Below, one piece after another: positions 57,313 to 64,000 of a stretch of 64,000 nt of DNA. The notes under the pieces are model-generated. The model was not told where the DNA came from and ran no database searches. It was given only the letters and a program-made list of their open reading frames with translations. Positions within the stretch are counted from its first letter, which is position 1, and every line of letters begins with the position of its first letter. Source of the DNA: Tumebacillus lacus. GTDB lineage: Bacteria; Bacillota; Bacilli; Tumebacillales; Tumebacillaceae. Made by a program: the position numbers and the translations under genes. The stretch lies in contig NZ_JAPMLT010000007.1 of the NCBI RefSeq assembly GCF_026410385.1, forward strand, positions 124,001-188,000. The letters run 5' to 3'.

Positions 57313-59226
57313 TTACAGGCCGTTGATGTCGGTGATCATCAGGGTGTCTTGGCCGTATGCGTTCGAGTCGGTGTCGGACAGGTATTTGTAGGCTCCCGAT
57401 TCGAACAGGGTGTACAGGGAGTTGTTGTGGTAAAGGGTGTTTTGAGCCAAAGGAGTTGCCGTCAGCGTGTTTCTGTGGTTTTGTCCGTCCAAGAACCACG
57501 TTTTGGTGGACACGCCGTTAACGGTGTGCCACTCGTACGCGCTTTGGCTCAACTCGTCGTTGTAGAAGAGCAAGGAGGACGCGGAGTTGCGACCGTACGA
57601 TTTGCTGAGGACGATGCGTCCGTCCGGTGTGAAGGCGATGCCTTGGATTCTGTCCGGAATCGACAGGATCTTGTCTGGCGTGCTCTTGGTGATGTTGCCG
57701 GAGGTCGCATCGACCGGATAGGCGGAGATGATCGCCGGATTGGTTCCGCCGGTGCGGGTGGTGATGTGATGCGACGGATCGGTGGGATAGTCGGTGCCGG
57801 TCGCCGAGTCATAGTAGAACTCACCGACCCACAGATAGCCGTTCGAGTAGGTGACAAAAGAGGCGTTCGTATTGACCGGAATCGCTTCGGTGATGAAGAC
57901 TTTGTCGCGGTCGCGCACGTTGTAGATCGACGTCAGCGGGATGCGCAACAGTTGATCGTCGTTGGAGATCCACGCGTCGGTCGACGTGACGGTGATGCCG
58001 CCCGCATGCCCGTTATACAGGGCGCGGTCCAAGGAGCCGGCGTTGTTGTAGATCGTCATCGACTTGACCTTCTGGCCGGTGGCGGCATCGAGGACGGTGA
58101 TCATGCTGGATTTCTTGTCATCGCGGTAGTGCGTGATCAGGAACCAGTTTTTCGCCGGGACGTAGGTCATGCCTTGCGGAACGAGCCCGTCAGTCGCAGT
58201 CAGGCCGGGAACGATCGGACCTTTAACCGAGCGGTTTAAGAAGGACGTATAGGAAGAGTTGGTGCTCTTCGGCATGTTGCTGATCGCCGCTTGGGAGATC
58301 GCTTTCGAAAGCGGTGCGGCGATGAGTTTGTTCTTGATCGACAGGTTGTTCGACGTGTCGACGGCGCCGACTTCGAACGTATAGTCTTGCTCTTCGGTCA
58401 ACCCGGTCAGCGTTTGGGAGCGGATCTCTTTGCGGTAGGTGTGGTAGAAAGCGCCGTCCATGTAAATGCGGTAGAACGCGAGATCCGACTCGGTGTTGGC
58501 GTTCCACGACAGGGTCACTTTGCCGGTTCCCGGCACGGCGGTGAAGCCGGTCGGAGCGGCCGGATCGGTGTTATCCCATGCGGACGGCGGGACTTGACCG
58601 GTGAATACGGAGCCCGGTGTGGCGAGCTGTCTGTCGGTGGTCAGGTTGCGCATCTCGATGGAGCCGTCAGTCGGGTAGAGATAGGAGATGCCTTTGTTTT
58701 CTTGCACGTCCGTTTCGGCGTAGTGGACGGTGCTGATCTTGGTGCCGCTGGAGTTGGCGATCGAGATCGTGCGAGGATCGGCCGGGACGTTGGCGAGGCC
58801 GCCTGCGGAGACTTCGAAGACTTGGCTGGCAGTCAGTGCGGTGCCGTAGTTGCTGTTGAAACCGGACAGAGTGGCGGAGTCCACCGACTTGATCCAGACG
58901 ACGAACGTGCTTTTGGGTGCGATGTATTTGTCGGTGGTGATCGTCCAGGTGTAGACGGTCGGCGTTTCGTAGACGATGCGGTAGTTTTTCAGGTTGATCG
59001 TGGAAGACGTGTTGTTATACAGTTCGATAAATTCATAAGCGTCCGGCGTGCCCGTGTCGCCGCTGACCGTCAAAGTGTCAGGCGTGACCTCGGTGATCAT
59101 GAGATTCGGCACGGTGTAGGAGTTGGCGAAGGCCGTTTCCGTGGCAAACGGGATGCCCGCCAGAACCAGCGCAGACGTCATGACGGCTACACATGCTTTC
59201 GGCCATGCTTTTTTGAAGATGTCCAT
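57313..59226 (-). CDS. Secreted multidomain protein: LTD domain, FN3 domain, beta-propeller-like C-terminus
   Basis: A 637-aa protein with a Sec signal peptide (residues about 1-35, ending FAN). An extracellular lamin-tail domain follows: 'NLMITEVTPDTLTVSGDTGTPDAYEFIELYN', 'STINLKNYRI', 'WTITTDKYIAPKSTFVVWI'. A fibronectin type III unit spans about 222-310 ('PAAPTGFTAVPGTGKVTLSWN'). The rest (about 330-637) has repeated beta strands of the form 'GMTYVPAKNWFLITHY', 'GYLWVGEFYYDS', 'GIAFTPDGRIVLSKS', as in propeller proteins. It is probably wall-associated or free extracellular; catalytic residues are not evident. Confidence 0.82.
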   Translation of the reverse strand: MDIFKKAWPKACVAVMTSALVLAGIPFATETAFANSYTVPNLMITEVTPDTLTVSGDTGTPDAYEFIELYNNTSSTINLKNYRIVYETPTVYTWTITTDKYIAPKSTFVVWIKSVDSATLSGFNSNYGTALTASQVFEVSAGGLANVPADPRTISIANSSGTKISTVHYAETDVQENKGISYLYPTDGSIEMRNLTTDRQLATPGSVFTGQVPPSAWDNTDPAAPTGFTAVPGTGKVTLSWNANTESDLAFYRIYMDGAFYHTYRKEIRSQTLTGLTEEQDYTFEVGAVDTSNNLSIKNKLIAAPLSKAISQAAISNMPKSTNSSYTSFLNRSVKGPIVPGLTATDGLVPQGMTYVPAKNWFLITHYRDDKKSSMITVLDAATGQKVKSMTIYNNAGSLDRALYNGHAGGITVTSTDAWISNDDQLLRIPLTSIYNVRDRDKVFITEAIPVNTNASFVTYSNGYLWVGEFYYDSATGTDYPTDPSHHITTRTGGTNPAIISAYPVDATSGNITKSTPDKILSIPDRIQGIAFTPDGRIVLSKSYGRNSASSLLFYNDELSQSAYEWHTVNGVSTKTWFLDGQNHRNTLTATPLAQNTLYHNNSLYTLFESGAYKYLSDTDSNAYGQDTLMITDINGL

Positions 59227-59396
59227 GAGTATCGCTCCTTTGTGTGAGTCGTTTTGTTTATATATTAGTATAATTTTCGGGGTTGCGGTAGTTTTTTACG
59301 GGTGCAGAGGTGTGGAAGAATGTGGGGCAAGAGCGTGCCTCTGTATAAGGAACCTGCTTTTATTTGTTTTCGCGGGCTAAAATTCAACAATTTCTG

Positions 59397-59426
59397 TTTA
59401 CAGATCGAAATTGTAATGGTTATAAT
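59397..59426 (+). promoter_or_regulatory. Promoter of the oligopeptide transport operon
   Basis: TTTACA (59397-59402), an 18-bp spacer and TATAAT (59421-59426), 51 bases before the start codon. The divergent LTD gene also has its promoter in this 250-bp AT-rich gap. Confidence 0.7.
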
Positions 59427-59476
59427 CTCTACAGGTCCATGGAAAAATAAATGACGTAAACGGGAGGGGTATTTAT

Positions 59477-61156
59477 ATGTATAAAGGTTGGAAAACGACG
59501 GCCAGCTTGCTCGTCGCGAGCACGCTGCTGCTGTCCGCTTGCTCGACAGAGACGGAGGAGACGGCGACGCCTGTCGATCTGAAAAACAGCTCCAGCGAGG
59601 TGACGCTCGCGTCCGACATGTCGAAAAACCCGGAGGCGGCCAAGAAGCGCAACGACACGTTCATCGCAGGCATGTCTTCGCCGCAGGGGGTCTTCAATCC
59701 GTACTTCTACCACAACGGCTGGGACGGCAATGTGACGTCCGTGCTGTTCGGCTCGTTGGTTGATGTTGATAAATCGGGCAAATACATCCCGTCGCTGGCG
59801 GAGAAGTGGGTCCTGTCCGACAACCAGCTGACCTACACGTTCACGTTGAAAAAAGGCCTGAAGTTCAGCGACGGCTCGCCGCTGACCGCAGACGACGTGG
59901 CGTTTACGCTGACGATGCTCCACGACAAGACGTATGACGGTGAGACCGATGTGTCGCAAGTGCAGATCAAAGGCGGTCAGGACTATAAAGAAGGCAAGGC
60001 GACGTCGATCTCCGGCATCGAAGTCATCGATCCGCTGAACATCAAGATCACGACGGAGAAGGTCAACGCGCTGTCGTTGCAGATCCTCGGCGGCCCGGTG
60101 CTGTCGAAGGCGTACTACGGCAAAAACTATTCCCCGGGCAATCTTGACCATCTGCGCACGCTGCACGGCGCGCCGGTGGGTGCAGGTCCGTACAAACTGG
60201 AGAAGTACATCCCCGGTCAAGAGGTGCGCACGAAGGCAAACGAGCACTATTTTGCAGGCAAACCGGCGATTGAGAACTTCATCTACAAAGTGACGACCTC
60301 CGACACCAACCTTCAATTGTTCCAGACCGGCGAGACCGACTATGACGGCTTCACGGCCAACCCGGACAATTTTGAGCAGTTGAAGAGCCTCGGGTTTGCG
60401 AACATCAACGTGATGACGTCGAGCGCGTATTCCTATCTGGATGTCAACCACAAGCGTCATCTCAAGGACAAAAACGTCCGTCAAGCGCTGATGTACGGCA
60501 TCGACCGCAAGCAGATCGTCGACGCGACCTTCCGCGGCTACGGCGAAGTGGCAAACGAGCCGATCTCGCCGATCTCGTGGGCGTTCACGCCGGACATCAA
60601 CCCGTATGACTTCAACCAGCAAAAAGCGAAGGAATTGCTCGACGCGGCCGGTTGGAAAGCGGGCGCGGACGGCATCCGGGAAAAAGACGGGCAAAAGCTC
60701 AAGCTGACCCTTTTGACCCGCAAAGGCAACGACGCGCTGATCACCATCGCCAAGCAAAACCTTCAAGACATCGGCATCGTGCTCGAAGTGGAAGTCATGG
60801 ACTTCAATGCGATGCTCGACAAGATGGAAAAGGGCGACTACGACCTGTCCTCCGTCTCCACGCCGGGGATGGTCGACCCGGCCGAGAGCGCGCAAAACTT
60901 CCTGAGCACCATTGCGGACAACGGCTACAACAACCCGGCCATCGACCAGCTGATCCTGCAAGGGCAGAGCACGCTCGACATCGACAAGCGCAAACCGATC
61001 TACCAAAAGCTGTTCAAAGAACTGAATGAGGACGTGCCGTCGATCTTCCTCTGGTACAGAAAGTCGATGACTGCGCACAACGGCCGCATCCAAGGACTGG
61101 AGCCGAACGCGTACACGGGCATCATCGGCGATCTGCCGAAGTTGAAGATCCAATAA
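59477..61156 (+). CDS. Peptide ABC transporter substrate-binding lipoprotein
   Basis: A 559-aa type 2 (cluster C) binding protein. Lipobox 'LLLSAC' places the lipidated Cys at residue 22. 'YTFTLKKGLKFSDGSPLTADDVAFTLTML' and 'NVRQALMYGIDRKQIVDATFRGYGEVANEPISP' are the DppA/OppA/AppA family signatures. It captures oligopeptides or nickel-type ligands for the permease encoded downstream. Start behind GGGAGGGG. Confidence 0.92.
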   Translation: MYKGWKTTASLLVASTLLLSACSTETEETATPVDLKNSSSEVTLASDMSKNPEAAKKRNDTFIAGMSSPQGVFNPYFYHNGWDGNVTSVLFGSLVDVDKSGKYIPSLAEKWVLSDNQLTYTFTLKKGLKFSDGSPLTADDVAFTLTMLHDKTYDGETDVSQVQIKGGQDYKEGKATSISGIEVIDPLNIKITTEKVNALSLQILGGPVLSKAYYGKNYSPGNLDHLRTLHGAPVGAGPYKLEKYIPGQEVRTKANEHYFAGKPAIENFIYKVTTSDTNLQLFQTGETDYDGFTANPDNFEQLKSLGFANINVMTSSAYSYLDVNHKRHLKDKNVRQALMYGIDRKQIVDATFRGYGEVANEPISPISWAFTPDINPYDFNQQKAKELLDAAGWKAGADGIREKDGQKLKLTLLTRKGNDALITIAKQNLQDIGIVLEVEVMDFNAMLDKMEKGDYDLSSVSTPGMVDPAESAQNFLSTIADNGYNNPAIDQLILQGQSTLDIDKRKPIYQKLFKELNEDVPSIFLWYRKSMTAHNGRIQGLEPNAYTGIIGDLPKLKIQ

Positions 61157-61181
61157 CCCAGCCATCTGGCTGGGTTTCTTC
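61155..61181 (+). terminator. Attenuator-like hairpin after the binding-protein gene
   Basis: AACCCAGC pairs with GCTGGGTT around CATCTG, then a short T-rich run. It lies between the binding-protein and permease genes, where partial termination would make the binding protein more abundant than the permeases. Confidence 0.7.
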
Positions 61182-61196
61182 TAAAGGAGGCTCCTC

Positions 61197-62153
61197 ATGG
61201 CCATCTATGTGCTGCGCAGGGTATTGAACATGATCCCGATCTTGATCGGGGTGTCGGTGATCATCTTTTTCGTGTTTGCGATGACGCCCGGTGACTTTGT
61301 GGACAGCAACCAAAAGCTCACCCCGGAGAGACAGGCGGAGTTGCGGGCGCTGTACGGGCTGGACAAGCCGGTGCTGGAGCGGTATTTCATCTGGATGGGC
61401 AATGTGCTGCAAGGCGACTTTGGCTATTCGATGCAGCATCAGATCCCGGTGACGTCGCTGTTGAATCAGTATTTATGGAATTCGTTTATGATCGCGGTGG
61501 CGACGTTGTTTTTGACGTGGACGATCGCGCTGTTTATCGGGGTGTTTTCGGCGGTCAGGCAGCATTCGTGGTTTGACGCGTTGGTGACGCTCGGTGTGTT
61601 TGCGACGATGTCGTTTCCGTCCTTTTTCCTCGGCTTGCTCCTGATCAAGTTTTTCGCGGTCGATCTGCACTGGCTGCCGGTCGGCGGGATGATCTCGACC
61701 GGGTCGCAGACGACCGGCTGGGCGTATGTGTGGGAAGTGGCCAAGCATATGATCTTGCCGGTGATCGTGCTGACGGTGCTCGGGGTCGGGTCGCTGACCC
61801 GCTATTTCCGCACCAACATGCTCGATGTGATCCGGCAGGACTTTGTGCGGACCGCCCGGGCCAAAGGGCTGAAGGAAAAGGTGGTCGTGTACAAGCACGC
61901 GCTGCGCAACGCGCTCCTGCCTGCGATCACGTTGCTGGCGTTTGAACTGCCGGGCTTGTTTGCCGGGGCGATCATCACGGAGAAGATCTTCAACTGGCCG
62001 GGTGTGGGGCAGATCCACATGCAGGCTCTCGAGATCCGGGACTATCCGGTGTTGATGGGGCTGACGATGCTGTTGTCGATGCTGACCATCGTCGGCAATC
62101 TGCTCGCCGATATCATGTACGGCGTGGCAGACCCGCGCGTGCGGATCAAGTAG
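61197..62153 (+). CDS. Peptide ABC transporter permease 1 (OppB/DppB type)
   Basis: A 318-aa protein with six TM segments. 'YVLRRVLNMIPILIGVSVIIFFVF' is the usual start, and the coupling loop 'RTARAKGLKEKVVVYKHALRNALLP' is the EAA motif that docks to the ATPase. Start behind AAAGGAGG. Partner of the next permease. Confidence 0.93.
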   Translation: MAIYVLRRVLNMIPILIGVSVIIFFVFAMTPGDFVDSNQKLTPERQAELRALYGLDKPVLERYFIWMGNVLQGDFGYSMQHQIPVTSLLNQYLWNSFMIAVATLFLTWTIALFIGVFSAVRQHSWFDALVTLGVFATMSFPSFFLGLLLIKFFAVDLHWLPVGGMISTGSQTTGWAYVWEVAKHMILPVIVLTVLGVGSLTRYFRTNMLDVIRQDFVRTARAKGLKEKVVVYKHALRNALLPAITLLAFELPGLFAGAIITEKIFNWPGVGQIHMQALEIRDYPVLMGLTMLLSMLTIVGNLLADIMYGVADPRVRIK

Positions 62154-62168
62154 AGAGGAGGTTTTCGT

Positions 62169-63101
62169 ATGTCTGCAAATGCAGGGACTGTGTCGGAGAA
62201 AAACCCGGGTGTACGGGCCAAGTCGGCGAAACCGGCCTCCCCTTGGGCGCACGCGTTCCGCCGCTTGCGGAAAAATCGTCTGGCGGTGACGGGGCTGGTC
62301 TTTCTGATCTTGATGGGGCTGTTTTGCACGGTCGGGCCGCTGTTTTCGCCGTATGTGGACGAGCGGGTGACCGGTGCGAATTTTAACCGGCCGCCGAGCG
62401 CGCAGAATTGGCTTGGCACAGACAATCTCGGGCGGGATATCCTGACCCGGCTGATGCTGGCAGGACGGATCTCGCTGACGGTCGGCATCGCGTCTATGCT
62501 GCTCTCCGTGTTGATCGGGTCGGTGCTCGGCGCGGTCGCCGGGTACTACCGGGGGATCGTGGATCAGGTGATCATGCGGTTTGCCGATGTGCTGATGACG
62601 ATCCCGAGCCTGCCGCTCCTGATCATCATGGGGGCGGTGTTGTCCGATCTGAAGGTGCCGTCCGACTACCGGATCTACATCGTCATGCTGATGCTTTCGA
62701 TCTTGGGCTGGCCAGGGCTGGCGCGGTTGGTGCGCTCGCAGATCCTGACGCTCTCTCAGCGCGAGTTTATGCAGGCGACGGAAGTGCTCGGGCTGCGGGA
62801 TCGCCGCAAGATCTTTGTCCATCTGCTGCCGAACACGCTGCCGCTGTTGATCGTCGTGGCGACGCTGAGCGTGGCCGGGGCGATCCTCAGCGAGTCGGTG
62901 CTGAGTTACCTCGGGCTCGGGGTGACGCCGCCGACGCCGTCGTGGGGCAATATGATGGACTCGGCCAACTCGTTGATCGATTTCCAAAAGCGGCCGTGGT
63001 TGTGGATGCCGCCCGGTGTGGCGATCTTTGCGACGGTGATCGCGATCAATCTGCTCGGGGAAGGTCTGCGCGATGCGCTCGACCCGAAGATGAAAAAGTA
63101 G
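62169..63101 (+). CDS. Peptide ABC transporter permease 2 (OppC/DppC type)
   Basis: A 310-aa permease with the OppC N-terminal cytoplasmic segment ('SPWAHAFRRLRKNRLAVTGLVFLILMGLF'), 'WLGTDNLGRDILTRLMLAGRISL', and the EAA loop 'QATEVLGLRDRRKIFVHLLPNTLP'. 'YLGLGVTPPTPSWGNMM' near the C-terminus is also typical. Start behind AGAGGAGG. Confidence 0.93.
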   Translation: MSANAGTVSEKNPGVRAKSAKPASPWAHAFRRLRKNRLAVTGLVFLILMGLFCTVGPLFSPYVDERVTGANFNRPPSAQNWLGTDNLGRDILTRLMLAGRISLTVGIASMLLSVLIGSVLGAVAGYYRGIVDQVIMRFADVLMTIPSLPLLIIMGAVLSDLKVPSDYRIYIVMLMLSILGWPGLARLVRSQILTLSQREFMQATEVLGLRDRRKIFVHLLPNTLPLLIVVATLSVAGAILSESVLSYLGLGVTPPTPSWGNMMDSANSLIDFQKRPWLWMPPGVAIFATVIAINLLGEGLRDALDPKMKK

Positions 63102-63113
63102 GTGACAGGGACG

Positions 63114-64000
63114 ATGACGACGATGACGAACACACTGGCGGAAATCAAAGGTCTCAGCACCTATTTTCACACGGAGGAAGGGATCGTCAAGGCGGTCGAC
63201 GACGTGTCGTTTTCCATCCCGGCCGGCCGCACGGTCGCGGTCGTCGGCGAGTCGGGCTGCGGCAAGAGCGTGACGGCGTTGTCGGTGATGCGGCTCGTGG
63301 CGGAACCGGGCCGCATTGAGAAGGGCGAGATCCGCTTTGGCGATCAAGACCTGCTCCGGCTGCGGGAAGGGGAGATGCGCGGGCTGCGCGGCAACGACAT
63401 CGCGATGGTGTTTCAAGAGCCGATGTCGTCGCTCAACCCGGTGCTGACCATCGGCGAGCAGTTGATCGAGCCGCTGATGGAGCACCGCCTGCTGTCAAAA
63501 AAGGAGGCGCGTGCCGAGTCGGCCGGGCTGATCACCCGCGTCGGCATTCCGCGCGCGGAGGAGATGCTCAAAGCCTACCCGCATGAACTGAGCGGCGGCA
63601 TGCTCCAGCGGATCATGATCGCCATCGCGCTCAGCTGTCAGCCGAAGTTGCTGATCGCCGACGAACCGACGACGGCGCTCGATGTGACGGTGCAGGCGCA
63701 GATCCTCGATCTGCTCAACGGGATCAAGGCGGAGTCGAACACGGCGATCCTGCTGATCACGCATGATCTGGGCGTGGTGGCGGAGATGGCCGATCATGTC
63801 GTGGTGATGTACGCGGGCAAGGTGATCGAGGAAGCGCCTGTGATCGAACTGTTCCAAAACCCCCGGCATCCGTACACGAAAGGCCTGCTGCGCTCCAAAC
63901 CGGTGATCGGACGGCGGGAGGAGCGGCTGTACTCGATACCCGGACAGGTGCCGCAGTTGATCGGACTTGGCGAGGCGTGCGCGTTTGCCGACCGCTGCGA
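63114..64000 (+). CDS. Peptide ABC transporter ATP-binding protein (OppD/DppD type), 3' end outside the window
   Basis: The open frame runs from ATG 63114 to the window end. Walker A is 'GESGCGKS', the Q-loop '[19 protein letters not shown]', the signature 'LSGGM' and Walker B '[12 protein letters not shown]', followed by the switch His in '[21 protein letters not shown]'. The C-terminal oligopeptide-binding-type extension starts with '[10 protein letters not shown]' and a Cys in '[11 protein letters not shown]', which in the family continues into an iron-sulfur or zinc Cys cluster. A second ATPase (OppF) may follow. Confidence 0.93.
   Translation, partial: MTTMTNTLAEIKGLSTYFHTEEGIVKAVDDVSFSIPAGRTVAVVGESGCGKSVTALSVMRLVAEPGRIEKGEIRFGDQDLLRLREGEMRGLRGNDIAMVFQEPMSSLNPVLTIGEQLIEPLMEHRLLSKKEARAESAGLITRVGIPRAEEMLKAYPHELSGGMLQRIMIAIALSCQPKLLIADEPTTALDVTVQAQILDLLNGIKAESNTAILLITHDLGVVAEMADHVVVMYAGKVIEEAPVIELFQNPRHPYTKGLLRSKPVIGRREERLYSIPGQVPQLIGLGEACAFADRC

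Noticed and set aside
61473-63485. 670-codon open frame opposite the permease and ATPase genes
   Set aside because: Extremely Arg/His/Gln-rich antisense shadow covering three well-defined transporter genes.

Overview
The window reads as chromosomal DNA of a fairly GC-rich, spore-former-type Firmicute. The signs are strong AGGAGG ribosome-binding sites, a hom-thrC-thrB operon, a T-box leader on serS, a csp gene next to a ydjO-type cold-inducible gene, and CCA-encoded tRNA arrays. Alicyclobacillaceae, for example a Tumebacillus relative, fits best, but that placement is from memory of gene content and was not searched.

Layout. 1-9 kb: end of a HAD phosphatase, an ABC-2 exporter, a GDSL esterase, the threonine operon with a P1-type peptidase as fourth gene, and serS with its T-box. 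9-17 kb: a large U32 protein, two hypotheticals, a pabB-(35-aa ORF)-pabA-pabC operon and an SDR. 17.5-20.4 kb: two tRNA arrays (9 and 3 genes) flanking a two-subunit CoA-transferase. 20.4-30.1 kb: an accessory, repeat-rich stretch between tRNA-Ser copies. It holds one tRNA-Ser pseudogene, a tandemly duplicated coiled-coil gene, a repeated hairpin, a toxin-like protein, a secreted C39-like protein, a frameshifted gene and small peptides.

30.2-41.0 kb is the most striking region: a GAF-LuxR regulator followed by a nine-gene, tightly overlapped operon. It encodes an isopropylmalate/homocitrate-synthase-like condensing enzyme, an isochorismatase-fold protein whose usual cysteine is Val, a clavaminate-synthase-like Fe/2-oxoglutarate oxygenase, a cupin, an MFS transporter, LeuC- and LeuD-like isomerase subunits, a FAD/NAD(P) protein and an aspartate-type aminotransferase. 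There is no leuB, no leucine-pathway partner and no PEP mutase. I read it as a biosynthetic cluster for an unusual amino or carboxylic acid; the product is unknown.

41-64 kb: a GNAT-like protein, a rhodanese-lactamase fusion, a GGDEF protein, lysoplasmalogenase, SulP plus ArsR, an alkyltransferase-like DNA-repair protein, then a 936-aa repeat protein, an amidase and a 779-aa protein of unknown family, drug efflux, MgtC, a secreted LTD/FN3 protein and an oligopeptide ABC operon cut by the window end.

Three unlinked genes (24.6, 41.1 and 48.4 kb) share an N-terminal leader motif, Q-x3-GN-x5-LL/MM at about residues 35-55, ahead of unrelated cargo. The leader resembles the start of proteins associated with extracellular contractile injection systems. 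One cargo carries a CheD/CNF-like Thr-Cys-His arrangement and another a GNAT signature. No injection-system structural genes lie in the window.
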